NCBI RefSeq assembly: GCF_013393365.1
Contig: NZ_AP022321.1
Location: 147,001 to 211,000, forward strand
Source of the DNA: Veillonella nakazawae
GTDB lineage: Bacteria; Bacillota; Negativicutes; Veillonellales; Veillonellaceae
Direction of reading: 5' to 3'
DNA: 64,000 nucleotides
Within the stretch, counting starts at the first letter, position 1. Every line of letters starts with the position of its first letter. Under the pieces are notes generated by a model, which saw only the letters and a program-made list of their open reading frames with translations, was not told where the DNA came from and made no database searches. This document shows positions 1 to 8,135 of the stretch, in pieces. Both the position numbers and the translations under genes were made by a program.

Positions 1-1067
1 TGATTAATCGATTGGCCGATGAATTCGGTTCTGAACTCAACACATTAGGTGTACGAGTAGCAAAATTAGAAAATCAAGTAGGGAATGTAAAGGTAACTGG
101 TAATTATCGATTGCGTTACCGTGGCAGCGAATTGAAAAATGATACCTATGCGTATGGTAAACATTCTTCCTTTGATTATCGTGCTCGTGTAATCTTTAAT
201 GCTAAGGTTAACGATAAAACTGATGCTGTTGTACGTATTCAAGGCTCTAGTGAATTTGGTAATAGCAATGCAACACAAGGCAAAATTAATCTTGCCTATG
301 TAGATCATCATTTTGGTAAAGACACAACTTTGCGCGTAGGTCGTCAACTCTATACACCAGCTCTAGGTCTTATGTATGATGATCTCGTTGATGGTGCTCG
401 CCTCATGTACAAACATGGCAAGCTTGATGTGTCCGCTAGTTATGGTTACTGGTTGGGCGGCGCTCCTACATACCAAACTAAAGACAATACTATTACTGCC
501 GCTATGGTTGAAGTTAAGGGTAAACTTAATAAACATGTTACCCTTGGTGGTATGTATGGTCGCTTCCATAATGGTAAATTGTACCAAGGCCAAGATGTGG
601 ATGCACTTACTGGTAAACAAGTTAAATCCTTTATTGATTCTCCATACAAAAACATTTGGGGCCTCAACGCAAATATGAACTTTAAACGTTGGAACGTCTT
701 CGGCGAATGGCTTACAGCACCAGGCGTATCTGATTCTCATGCGTGGATGGCTAGCCTTGGTTATGGTAATTATGACATTAAGAAAGCTCATACTTATAGC
801 GTACGTGGTCAATATTACTACCAAGAAGGGAACTCTCCAATCTTTAGTAGTGCCTTTGCTCCTGCTTATAGCTTCTACAACCAACATTATGTAGATACTA
901 AAGGCGTAGCTCATGTACGTAATGGGTTCAAAGGCTTCGTAGCTAATGTAAACTACGTACCATTCCAAAATGTATCGATTGGTGCTTACTATGGCTTTGG
1001 CAATAAAGATATGGACGGCAACAAATTAGGTGATTACTGGCGTACAGATGTAAACTTCATGTTCTAA
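1..1067 (+). CDS. SLH/OmpM-type outer-membrane porin, 3' end (5' cut by window)
   Basis: The reading frame is already open at base 3 and runs about 354 codons to the stop, so the start and N-terminus lie outside the window. The first visible residues (LADEFGSELNTLGVRVAKLE) match the short coiled-coil linker that follows the SLH domain in Negativicutes OmpM porins. The rest is a run of amphipathic, glycine- and aromatic-rich strands typical of a beta-barrel, such as the VTGNYRLRYRG strand near the start. The protein ends in FMF; a terminal phenylalanine is the usual signal for barrel insertion by the BAM machinery. Known role of the family: a general porin that tethers the outer membrane to peptidoglycan through the SLH domain. 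The SLH part itself is not visible here, so the exact subfamily is inferred. A strong terminator follows directly. Confidence 0.85.
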   Translation, partial: INRLADEFGSELNTLGVRVAKLENQVGNVKVTGNYRLRYRGSELKNDTYAYGKHSSFDYRARVIFNAKVNDKTDAVVRIQGSSEFGNSNATQGKINLAYVDHHFGKDTTLRVGRQLYTPALGLMYDDLVDGARLMYKHGKLDVSASYGYWLGGAPTYQTKDNTITAAMVEVKGKLNKHVTLGGMYGRFHNGKLYQGQDVDALTGKQVKSFIDSPYKNIWGLNANMNFKRWNVFGEWLTAPGVSDSHAWMASLGYGNYDIKKAHTYSVRGQYYYQEGNSPIFSSAFAPAYSFYNQHYVDTKGVAHVRNGFKGFVANVNYVPFQNVSIGAYYGFGNKDMDGNKLGDYWRTDVNFMF

Positions 1068-1083
1068 TTACATAATCTAAATA

Positions 1084-1127
1084 AAGCTCGAGTTATATCT
1101 AGAAAAGATATAGCTCGGGCTTTTTTG
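1084..1127 (+). terminator. Rho-independent terminator of the porin gene
   Basis: An inverted repeat (AGCTCGAGTTATATCT paired with AGATATAGCTCGGGCT) is followed by a run of T. It starts 17 bases after the porin stop codon. Confidence 0.9.
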
Positions 1128-1302
1128 TTTTTACCTCTAGTTATTATTTTATATGTAATCACTATTGGTAGTTTGTATGTAGTTATTATTTTATAGTTTT
1201 ATCTATTGAATGATGGTTTTTAACTATTTATAGTTACTATTTTGTTAATACATGTAATGTTATAATAAATGAAAATGTTACTATTTGTGGAGTGTGAATA
1301 GG

Positions 1303-1701
1303 ATGTATGAAATCGTAAATGAACCTAATTTAATAATTGCTTTTGATATGGATACAGAATTATCTCAATTTGGTGTGTTTGGCGTATATATTAAACAGGG
1401 CTACAATATCTGTGCTGGGTACATTGACCCTAGTGACTGGTCTGGTATTCATAGGGGATACAAAGAATTAGTTGAGCTATATGAGAATTGCAAAGGAACA
1501 GCCACCTTTACTTATGTATTAACTGGAGAAGGGGATACGCTTGCATTCTCGTTAGATCAAAAGGGTGCTCTAACGATGGAGATTAACATCTGTACCATTT
1601 ATAATTACAAATGTCATATGACTATTGAAAGTTTAGATCAAACGTATTTACCAAAATTTATTGAGTTTTTCAAAGAGTTTTTAGAACGAGAACCAAAATA
1701 A
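1303..1701 (+). CDS. hypothetical protein, 132 aa, possibly immunity-like
   Basis: This is a soluble acidic protein with no signal peptide or membrane segment. I chose the ATG at 1303 because GGAG lies 10 bases upstream; an in-frame TTG at 1285 would leave no binding site. I do not recognise the family with confidence. The pattern of an N-terminal beta-rich half, a GALTMEINIC strand and a C-terminal helix ending FIEFFKEFLEREPK is reminiscent of small immunity or WapI-like proteins, but this is a weak impression only. It stands alone between two terminators and converges on the ribose operon, sharing a bidirectional terminator with rbsB. Confidence 0.6.
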   Translation: MYEIVNEPNLIIAFDMDTELSQFGVFGVYIKQGYNICAGYIDPSDWSGIHRGYKELVELYENCKGTATFTYVLTGEGDTLAFSLDQKGALTMEINICTIYNYKCHMTIESLDQTYLPKFIEFFKEFLEREPK

Positions 1702-1734
1702 AAAGAGTCGCATCTAAGGATGCGACTCTTTTTT
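1701..1734. terminator. bidirectional terminator between 1303 gene and rbsB
   Basis: A perfect hairpin (AAAGAGTCGCATC and GATGCGACTCTTT, loop TAAG) is flanked by A and T runs on both sides, so it can end transcription from either direction. It lies between convergent genes. Confidence 0.9.
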
Positions 1735-1755
1735 GTACCCAGTTTCTATATACAA

Positions 1756-2658
1756 TTATTTTGTAACAACTTTAAGATCTACAGGGATTTTAGCTTCTAC
1801 AGCTTCGCCTTTGATAACTTTTTGAGCTGTATCGATAGCGATTTTACCCATTTGGTCTGGTTGTTGAGCAATTGTTGCAGCCAATGTGCCGTCTTTAACC
1901 GCTTTGTCTGCGTCAGCAGTACCGTCGAAGCCTACGATGAAGATTGTTTTGCCTGCGGATTTAGCTGCTTGGATAGCGCCCAATGCCATTTCGTCGTTAT
2001 GAGCGAAGATAGCTTGTACGTCTGGATTAGCTTGCAAGATGTTAGTTGCTACGTTCAAACCTTTTGTACGGTCGAAGTCAGCGCTTTGTTTTGCTACTAC
2101 TGTTAAGTCTTTGTCAGCTACGTTATGGAAACCTTGGCCCCGTTCACGAGTTGCGGAAGCACCAGGGATACCTTCGATTTCAGCTACTTTCGCAGCTTTG
2201 CCTACTTTATCAACGATTAGTTGAGCTGCCATTTCGCCGCCTTTTACGTTATCGGAAGCGATGTGAGCTACTACTTTGCCTTTATCAGCAGAACGGTCAA
2301 CAGTGATTACAGGAATGTTTTTAGCATTTGCTGCTTCTACAGAAGTAGAGATAGCTGCAGAGTCTACAGGGTTGATAATCAATACGGAAACACCGCTTTC
2401 AAGCAAGTCAGAAATATCGTTTGCTTGTTTTGCAGGGTCGTTTTGAGCATCAACGATTTTAACTTTAAGACCAAGCGCTTTAGCTTGAGCCTCAACGCCT
2501 TCCTTCATAGTTACGAAGAATGGGTTGTTCAATGTGGAAACAGAGAAGCCGATTGTGCCGGATTTTTTGTCGCCGCCGTTATCAGCGCTTTTACCACAGC
2601 CTGCTACAAGACCAATAACCATAACGGCCATCGCCAACAGTAACAATAGTTTTTTCAT
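1756..2658 (-). CDS. rbsB: ribose ABC transporter substrate-binding lipoprotein RbsB
   Basis: 300 aa. The N-terminus has a lysine pair, a hydrophobic stretch and a lipobox ending LVAGC, so the mature protein is a lipid-anchored extracytoplasmic binding protein (Cys21). The fold is the periplasmic sugar-binding type 1 family: GFSVSTLNNPFF near the mature start, the NPVDSAA and VDRSADKG hinge segments, and the IVGFDGTADA strand near the C-terminus, all as in RbsB. It is the last gene of rbsK-D-A-C-B, nine bases after rbsC, and ends in a strong terminator. Substrate ribose is inferred from the full rbs gene set; related type 1 binding proteins for other sugars cannot be excluded from the sequence alone. 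Confidence 0.93.
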   Translation of the reverse strand: MKKLLLLLAMAVMVIGLVAGCGKSADNGGDKKSGTIGFSVSTLNNPFFVTMKEGVEAQAKALGLKVKIVDAQNDPAKQANDISDLLESGVSVLIINPVDSAAISTSVEAANAKNIPVITVDRSADKGKVVAHIASDNVKGGEMAAQLIVDKVGKAAKVAEIEGIPGASATRERGQGFHNVADKDLTVVAKQSADFDRTKGLNVATNILQANPDVQAIFAHNDEMALGAIQAAKSAGKTIFIVGFDGTADADKAVKDGTLAATIAQQPDQMGKIAIDTAQKVIKGEAVEAKIPVDLKVVTK

Positions 2659-2667
2659 AGGAACCTC

Positions 2668-3603
2668 CTAGGCTTTCTTACGGTCTGCAAGAACAGCCAG
2701 TAAAATAACAATACCTTTTACAACTTGTTGATAGAAACTGGAAACGTCGAGAATATTTAACCCGTTGTTGAGGGTACCGATAATTAGGGCACCAATTAAT
2801 GTGCCAACGATATGACCACGACCACCAGCAAGGCTTGTACCGCCAAGAACTACCGCCGCGATAGCGTCAAGTTCGTAGCCTGCACCTGCTGTAGGTTGTG
2901 CAGAGTTAAGACGAGAAGTGATGATTGCACCAGCGATACCACAGAGCATACCAGTCAAGGCATACACAAAGATTTTAACGCGGTCAATCTTGATACCAGC
3001 AATGTAACTTACCTTTTCACTACCACCTACGGCATATGTTTTACGACCTAAGGATGTGCGGCTTAATACAAACCAGAGGATGATGAAAGCGAGGAACATT
3101 GTAATAGCTGGAACTGGAAGGCCTGCAATATCCCCTTGGCCAAAGCCATGGAATAGAGGATCTTGAGTAAGACCGGAGATTGGGTTACCGTCTGTGAATA
3201 CTAGCGTCGCACCACGGTAGATTGTCATGGTCGCCAAGGTAGCGATAAATGGAGCTACGCGGCCATAGGTAATAACGAGACCGTTAATACCGCCCAATAC
3301 GAGGCCAGCACCGGCAGCCAACACGATAGCCAATACAGGGTCAGTACCAGTTACGATGAGGTTGGCCATTACTGCACTGGAGAGGGCAAGGATGGAACCT
3401 ACGGATAAGTCGATACCGCCTGTTAAGATGACGAACGTCATACCAAAGGCGATGATCGCATTGATAGATACTTGGCGCAACAAGTTACGCAAGTTAGAGA
3501 ATTCAAGGAAACTGTCGTTCATGACAGAAATAATGATAAATAATAGGATGAGGCCGATGAGGGGGCCTAATTTTTTTATATACTGTAGAGCTTTGCTGTC
3601 CAT
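2668..3603 (-). CDS. rbsC: ribose ABC transporter permease RbsC
   Basis: 311 aa, about the normal length for RbsC/XylH-type permeases, with eight to ten hydrophobic segments. Diagnostic stretches are the N-terminal FSNLRNLLRQVSINAIIAFG, the GGIDLSVGSILALSS loop and the conserved VVLGGTSLAGGRG motif near residues 245-260, which contacts the ATPase. Its ATG overlaps the rbsA stop by one base (TAATG), implying translational coupling. It forms the membrane channel of the importer with RbsA and RbsB. Confidence 0.95.
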   Translation of the reverse strand: MDSKALQYIKKLGPLIGLILLFIIISVMNDSFLEFSNLRNLLRQVSINAIIAFGMTFVILTGGIDLSVGSILALSSAVMANLIVTGTDPVLAIVLAAGAGLVLGGINGLVITYGRVAPFIATLATMTIYRGATLVFTDGNPISGLTQDPLFHGFGQGDIAGLPVPAITMFLAFIILWFVLSRTSLGRKTYAVGGSEKVSYIAGIKIDRVKIFVYALTGMLCGIAGAIITSRLNSAQPTAGAGYELDAIAAVVLGGTSLAGGRGHIVGTLIGALIIGTLNNGLNILDVSSFYQQVVKGIVILLAVLADRKKA

Positions 3604-5084
3604 TATTGTCCTCCTGTGGCTAATGTCATAATCGATTCTGGTGTTGCATCGCAGCGGTCCAAGATACCTGCTACGCGACCTTCATGAATGACCATAACGC
3701 GGTCGCTCATGCCTAGTACTTCAGGTAACTCAGAGGACACCATGATAATGGACACACCATCGTTCGTTAATTCGTTCATTAAATCATAAATATCACGTTT
3801 CGCACCGATATCGATACCGCGCGTTGGTTCGTCCATGATGATAATGGATGGCTTTTTACCAACCCATTTAGCGATAACTACCTTTTGTTGGTTACCACCA
3901 GATAGGGAGGACGCCGGTTCGTGAATAGATTGTGTTTTAACGCCTAGCTTTTTAGACAATTCGTCAGCAAAGGAATTGAGCTTGCCCTTATCCAGTACAT
4001 GAGATGGACAAATTTCGCTAAGGTTCGGCAATGTAATATTGGAACCGATGGAGAAATCGAGGATCAAGCCTTCGCTCTTTCTATTTTCTGTGATGAAAGC
4101 AATGCCAGCTTTGATGGCATCTTCAGGTTTTTTACATTTCAGAACGGAGCCGTTAACTGTTACGGTACCGCCATTGTGTTTATCTACACCAAAGATAGCG
4201 CGCATGATTTCTGTACGGCCAGCGCCCATGAGGCCTGCTACGCCGAGGATTTCGCCTTTGCGCAAGGAGAAGGAGATTTCGTTGTCAAAACCTTCTGGTT
4301 TAAGGTTATCAACACTCATTACAACTTCTCCTGGTGTAGTTGTACGAGCAGGATAGAACTCATCGATAGAACGACCTACCATGTGGCGTACTACTTCATC
4401 TACAGAAATCTCAGCCGTTGGCTTCGTAATGATGGTGTGACCATCACGCATAACCGTGATCGTATCGCATTCGCTAAATACCTCTTCCATACGGTGAGAG
4501 ATATATACGATAGCCACGCCGCGGGCTTTCATTTTGCGCATCATTTTGAACAATGTCGCCGTTTCACGCTCTGTGAGGGCTGCTGTCGGTTCGTCCATGA
4601 TGACAACCTTTGCATCTAACATTAAGATACGGAGGATTTCTGTCATCTGTTGGTGACCAACGGAGCAAAGGCCTGCTTCCGTTGTGAGCGGCAATTCGAT
4701 GCCTAGTTCGCGGCACGTATTTTGTGCTTCTTCAAGCATCGCTTTTTTATCGAGCATACCGAATTTATTGCGCTTCGGTCTCATTAAATATAGATTTTCT
4801 AACAATGTTAGATTTGGCCAAATGTTGAGCTCTTGGTGGATGAAAGCTACACCGTTTAGCTCGGCCTCTCTCGGGTTCGGGAAGGTCCGCTCTACGCCGT
4901 CGATGGTGATTTTACCAGCATCTGCCTTGTGAATGCCCGTAAGGATATTCATGAGGGTGGATTTGCCGGCGCCGTTTTCACCCATCAAGGCGTGAACCTC
5001 GCCCTCCTTGAGGGTAATACTTACATCGCGCAGTACTTGGTTCGTACCAAATGCCTTTGCAATGCCTGACATAACAATTTCCAT
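3603..5084 (-). CDS. rbsA: ribose ABC transporter ATP-binding protein RbsA (two ATPase domains)
   Basis: 493 aa, the usual length for the double-cassette ATPase of this family. Domain 1 has Walker A GENGAGKST at residues 35-43, a variant signature (SVGHQQM) and Walker B VVIMDEPTAALTE. Domain 2 has the typical degenerate Walker A GLMGAGRTE and an intact signature LSGGNQQK, followed by IIIMDEPTRGIDIGAKRDIY. This asymmetry is normal for RbsA, where one site hydrolyses ATP. It sits between rbsD (45 bases away) and rbsC (one-base overlap) and energises ribose import on the cytoplasmic side. Confidence 0.95.
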   Translation of the reverse strand: MEIVMSGIAKAFGTNQVLRDVSITLKEGEVHALMGENGAGKSTLMNILTGIHKADAGKITIDGVERTFPNPREAELNGVAFIHQELNIWPNLTLLENLYLMRPKRNKFGMLDKKAMLEEAQNTCRELGIELPLTTEAGLCSVGHQQMTEILRILMLDAKVVIMDEPTAALTERETATLFKMMRKMKARGVAIVYISHRMEEVFSECDTITVMRDGHTIITKPTAEISVDEVVRHMVGRSIDEFYPARTTTPGEVVMSVDNLKPEGFDNEISFSLRKGEILGVAGLMGAGRTEIMRAIFGVDKHNGGTVTVNGSVLKCKKPEDAIKAGIAFITENRKSEGLILDFSIGSNITLPNLSEICPSHVLDKGKLNSFADELSKKLGVKTQSIHEPASSLSGGNQQKVVIAKWVGKKPSIIIMDEPTRGIDIGAKRDIYDLMNELTNDGVSIIMVSSELPEVLGMSDRVMVIHEGRVAGILDRCDATPESIMTLATGGQ

Positions 5085-5129
5085 AACTACTCCTATATGA
5101 TTGGTGAAAGTATCTCTTAATCTATTGCT

Positions 5130-5543
5130 CTAGGGACGATCGCTGAAAATACAATCGGCGCGCAAGATAATGTTGGCATACGGAGATGCTTCACCAGTTC
5201 TAATAATGCATTTGCATTGTTTTGTTGCTTCTTTGAAAGCATCATGGCTCGTCTTAATCCATTCGTATTGACTGGATGGGAAGGTAGACTCCAAGAAGTC
5301 ATAAGCTTCAGGATTATTTTCCTTAATTTCCTTTGCCACATGAACTGCTTCGGATTTCATATGCTTAGCGATGATGGATACCACTTGCTCGAAGCTTGGT
5401 ACACCAAAATCTAAGGCTAAATCAATCTTTTGAACCCCTTCAGGTACTGGCAAACCACAGTCGGAGATACAAATTGTATCTGTATGACCAAGATCTGCAA
5501 GAACCTTAGCGATATGGCTATTTAAAATACCGTGTCGTTGCAT
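5130..5543 (-). CDS. rbsD: D-ribose pyranase RbsD
   Basis: 137 aa. It begins MQRHGILNSHIAKVLADLGH, the family's N-terminal signature, followed by SDCGLPVP and ending with the YANIILRADCIF segment. RbsD converts beta-pyranose ribose to the furanose form that ribokinase uses and acts as a ring-shaped cytosolic oligomer. Its place between rbsK and the transporter genes fits this role. A structured repeat occupies the 191-base gap that separates it from rbsK, so the two may be expressed at different levels. Confidence 0.93.
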   Translation of the reverse strand: MQRHGILNSHIAKVLADLGHTDTICISDCGLPVPEGVQKIDLALDFGVPSFEQVVSIIAKHMKSEAVHVAKEIKENNPEAYDFLESTFPSSQYEWIKTSHDAFKEATKQCKCIIRTGEASPYANIILRADCIFSDRP

Positions 5544-5652
5544 ACATAACTCCTTTTTCTATTCTAATGAATGAGGTTTTAAAGCCTCATTCATTAACTC
5601 CCTTTGTTATATAGAGGGCAGATGTATTCGTTGCATGAGAATGTATAGCTTG

Positions 5653-5732
5653 TATTGAATAGACCTTTCAAAGCGACTTTGGCCCTGCGAAGGCAGACCT
5701 GGCCAGTGGAGCTTTTAAAGGTCTATTCAATA
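5653..5732. repeat. structured repeat element, copy 1 (rbsK-rbsD gap)
   Basis: The outer arms are a perfect 16-bp inverted repeat (5653-5668 and 5717-5732). Inside lies a core, CGACTTTGGCCCTGCGAAGG at 5674-5693, then GGCCAGTGGAG at 5701-5711. The same core recurs at 56207-56258 and, inverted and shortened, at 55854-55895, while the outer arms of the three copies are unrelated in sequence but each self-complementary. It lies inside the ribose operon. It could be a REP-like element or a processed mRNA structure. Confidence 0.75.
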
Positions 5733-5734
5733 TG

Positions 5735-6622
5735 CTAATTCTTTGCCAAGAATACAGCAACCTCGTCCTTCGTAGGCATGCCGCCTTGGGCGCCCAAACG
5801 TTGGATGGAGAGGGCCGCAGCTGCATTGCCGTAGTGCAACGCGTCAGCTAAGCTTTTACTATTGACGATAGCTGTTGCAAAGGCCCCGTTAAAGGTATCG
5901 CCTGCGCCTGTTGTATCTACTGGCTCAACCTTGAATCCAGATACAGTGTGAATTTCGCCATTATCTGCATAACCTACGCCCTTGCTACCAAGGGTAACGA
6001 TGATTTTATTTTCGTTAGCTAACAATGTTTCCTCAGTAGATTGATTAGGGTAGAGGGCAGATAGCTCATGCTCATTTGGCGTAATATAGGTTGCCAATTC
6101 TAACCACTCTGGATTTAGATCCGCCGCTGGAGCTGGATTTAAAAGGACTTTTACATTAGCCTCGTGACAACGACGAACGATATATTCGATTGTGGGAATA
6201 GGAATTTCGTTTTGCACCATTACAAGATCTGCTTGCTCGATAGCAGACCAAGCGTTATCTACTACACTTTGGTCTACCTTAGCATTAGCGCCTGCAATAA
6301 CGATAATGCTGTTATCGCCTTCAGCCAATGTGATGTGAGCTGTACCAGTTGTAGTGTCTGGAACCGTAACGATGTAGTCTGTATTGATATGATTTTCCTT
6401 TAGGTTATCCATAATTATTTGGCCGTATGCATCTTCGCCGATACAACCAACCATAGTAACCTCTGCGCCAAGGCGAGCAGCGGCTACCGCTTGGTTTGCA
6501 CCTTTACCGCCGTGAGCGATGTGCAATTCGTTGCCCATGATTGTTTCGCCTGCCGCCGGACGTTTATCGGCGAGCACTACAATATCCATGTTGCAACTAC
6601 CAATAACAACAATGCGATTCAT
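5735..6622 (-). CDS. rbsK: ribokinase RbsK
   Basis: 295 aa, PfkB family. It starts MNRIVVIGSCNMDIVV and has the sugar-binding GGKGANQAVAAARLGAEV near residue 38. The C-terminal signature DTTGAGDTFNGAFA carries the catalytic aspartate and the anion hole. The enzyme phosphorylates ribose to ribose-5-phosphate in the cytosol, feeding the pentose phosphate pathway. It is first in the operon, with AAGGAG eight bases ahead of the ATG, and downstream of a candidate promoter and palindromic operator at 6703-6739. Confidence 0.94.
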   Translation of the reverse strand: MNRIVVIGSCNMDIVVLADKRPAAGETIMGNELHIAHGGKGANQAVAAARLGAEVTMVGCIGEDAYGQIIMDNLKENHINTDYIVTVPDTTTGTAHITLAEGDNSIIVIAGANAKVDQSVVDNAWSAIEQADLVMVQNEIPIPTIEYIVRRCHEANVKVLLNPAPAADLNPEWLELATYITPNEHELSALYPNQSTEETLLANENKIIVTLGSKGVGYADNGEIHTVSGFKVEPVDTTGAGDTFNGAFATAIVNSKSLADALHYGNAAAALSIQRLGAQGGMPTKDEVAVFLAKN

Positions 6623-6702
6623 AATAACTCCTTAATCACCCTCAGCCCTAAGTGGGACTAAAAATGGATATCGTTAATTTTTATACACAAAAATTACGGT
6701 GA

Positions 6703-6739
6703 TTTATACAATAAAGTGTATATAAATGTAATCGATAAC
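6703..6739 (-). promoter_or_regulatory. candidate rbs operon promoter with overlapping operator
   Basis: Read on the minus strand, TTACAT and TATAAA are separated by 17 bases. A 12-base near-palindrome centred on CG (GTTATCGATTAC, plus-strand 6728-6739) overlaps the -35 box, as expected for a LacI-family operator such as that of RbsR. No regulator gene is in the window. The rest of the 320-base gap (6623-6942) shows no gene. Confidence 0.4.
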
Positions 6740-6942
6740 CGCATAGGCGTTTACTTTCACATATCTATTAGTATAACTTAATCATTTATTAGTATAGCGT
6801 AAATACAGAACTTTATCTATATAAATAACTATAAAATATGGGTATAAGAAAAGGTATACCCCAAATCTGTGTTATATGAGTAAAAATGTACTCTCTGGAT
6901 TTTGGATATACCTTATTATTTAAGAATTCATATAGTTATATA

Positions 6943-7599
6943 TTAGTGAAAGCTTGGTTTCTCGTAGTGTGTGCCTGGCTCGCCAATACCAATGCTTGTA
7001 CGATGGAATGGAGTTTCATCATCTACATGCAAGATGTCGAAGATGGCTTTTACTACAGCTTCTCGTGTAACTTGGGCATCGTTAAATTGAACGCCTTCAG
7101 GGATGAGCTCGTAATTTGTATTTTCTGGATCATTGTAGAGCCATGTGAGGCGTAAAATTGTGTAGTTTAAATTGGATTCGCGCAACACATTGCGTGCTTG
7201 GCGTTCGCCTTGTACATAGCTAATCGGTAAGTTGTCGAAGGTCCATTTTTCAAGTGCTGCTGGGAATTCACCAGAGAGACCAGCCATGGAAAGGCCGATA
7301 ACACGGCGTACATTTTTGCGGCTCAATGCTTTCACGATGGATGCCATATCACTGCCAGACTCCATAGCGCCTACAAATACGATCTCTGCATTTGTTACAG
7401 CTTGCTCTAATTTTGCAGGATTTTGGAAGGAGCCCTCGATGACAGTAACTCGTTCATGCTCTAAAATTTCTGGATGTAAACGAGTACTCAATTGGCGACC
7501 ATATAATGTAAGGTGCATATCTGTATATGTTAATAATGTAGCAGTCAACTTTTGTGCAATTTGGCCAGCGGCCCCTAAAATAGTAATATATTTGTACAT
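6943..7599 (-). CDS. NAD(P)-binding Rossmann-fold protein (atypical SDR, NmrA-like)
   Basis: 218 aa. The N-terminal beta strand and glycine motif ITILGAAGQIAQKL (residues 5-18) is the dinucleotide-binding loop of atypical short-chain dehydrogenases. Further family features are EIVFVGAMESGSDMASIV (mid-protein) and RRVIGLSMAGLSGE. The segment NLNYTILRLTWLYNDPEN corresponds to the conserved 'YTIIRP' region of this class. An extended-SDR Tyr-xxx-Lys catalytic pair is not obvious, so a reductase or a redox/nucleotide sensor role are both possible. Start supported by AGGAGG six bases upstream of the ATG. Monocistronic, divergent from the downstream island. Confidence 0.8.
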   Translation of the reverse strand: MYKYITILGAAGQIAQKLTATLLTYTDMHLTLYGRQLSTRLHPEILEHERVTVIEGSFQNPAKLEQAVTNAEIVFVGAMESGSDMASIVKALSRKNVRRVIGLSMAGLSGEFPAALEKWTFDNLPISYVQGERQARNVLRESNLNYTILRLTWLYNDPENTNYELIPEGVQFNDAQVTREAVVKAIFDILHVDDETPFHRTSIGIGEPGTHYEKPSFH

Positions 7600-7651
7600 A
7601 TAGACCTCCTATGTCCTAGGCATAAGTATTTATATGCATTATATCACAACT

Positions 7652-7719
7652 ATATGACGAGAAAGTGAGAATAGAAATTTAATTATGATAGTAAAAGTTA
7701 GTTTTCTCAGCTGTAAAAT
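7652..7719. repeat. left copy of imperfect direct repeat bracketing the hsd genes
   Basis: ATATGACGAGAAAGTGAGAA and the following bases to 7676 match 15152-15176 with two mismatches, exactly 7500 bases apart. Weaker similarity continues through TGATAGT (7686-7692) and GCTGTAAAAT (7710-7719), whose counterparts are at 15192-15198 and 15212-15221. The pair brackets the type I restriction-modification genes. Confidence 0.6.
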
Positions 7720-7730
7720 AAAAATATATG

Positions 7731-7739
7731 TGGTATAAT
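7731..7739 (+). promoter_or_regulatory. extended -10 promoter for the 7746-8034 leader or RNA
   Basis: TGGTATAAT is a perfect extended -10 box. It would start a transcript near 7746, just before the first hairpin. No clear -35 box is seen, which is common with an extended -10. Confidence 0.45.
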
Positions 7740-7745
7740 ACAAAA

Positions 7746-8034
7746 TAAGAAGAGCCAATTAACGTTCTGGAATGCGTTAGGCTCATCTCCTGGAAAATTG
7801 GAAAATGAGAAATGGCCTAATGTCCCGTTTGGGGTGTTAGGTCATTCTTATATTACAATGGGGGCGAATATATCTAAGATGTGTTATGATGGAAAATATA
7901 AATTTGCCTTTTGGGGGAATGCTTATAAGAGCTATTTACACATGGGTCCATATAAGGTAATATTTAACTACATAGAAAAACCATTTTTGGTTTCAAGCGG
8001 CAGCATCGTTAATTCGGTGTTGCTTTATTTTTTG
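7746..8034 (+). ncRNA. candidate structured RNA upstream of hsdM
   Basis: The region has two strong hairpins and ends in a terminator. Hairpin 1 pairs GAGCC and TAACG (7752-7764) with CGTTA and GGCTC (7775-7784). Hairpin 2 pairs 16 bases at 7811-7826 with 7831-7846 without a mismatch if G-U pairs are allowed. A further small hairpin (AAAAACC/GGTTT, about 7976-7993) precedes the terminator at 7997-8033. An extended -10 box lies just upstream. I recognise no known RNA class (it lacks RNase P, tmRNA, 6S and SRP signatures as far as I can see). It may be an independent RNA or an attenuator leader of the hsd operon. Confidence 0.45.
7997..8034 (+). terminator. terminator upstream of hsdM
   Basis: GCAGCATCG pairs with CGGTGTTGC across a short loop, followed by a T-rich tail. 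A second short hairpin with a T run (GCCCT/AGGGTGC, 8045-8066) follows, so little read-through into hsdM is expected from upstream. Confidence 0.65.
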
Positions 8035-8093
8035 TCCATATATAAGGCCCTTTCAGGGTGCTTTTTCGTATTTAAAACAATACTTGTCTATGA

Positions 8094-8102
8094 TGATATA
8101 AT
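8094..8102 (+). promoter_or_regulatory. candidate hsd operon promoter (extended -10)
   Basis: TGATATAAT forms an extended -10 box 33 bases before the hsdM start codon, after the two terminators. The -35 region is weak. Confidence 0.5.
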
Positions 8103-8135
8103 ACAAATAATAAATAGAATTAATTGAGGTGGCAT

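Noticed and set aside
1720-2643. Open frames antisense to rbsB
   Set aside because: They are mirror frames of a strongly conserved gene, without ribosome binding sites.
7798-8127. 110-codon open frame upstream of hsdM
   Set aside because: It has no ribosome binding site, runs through two intrinsic terminators and strong hairpins, and its product resembles no protein. A structured RNA or leader explains the sequence better.
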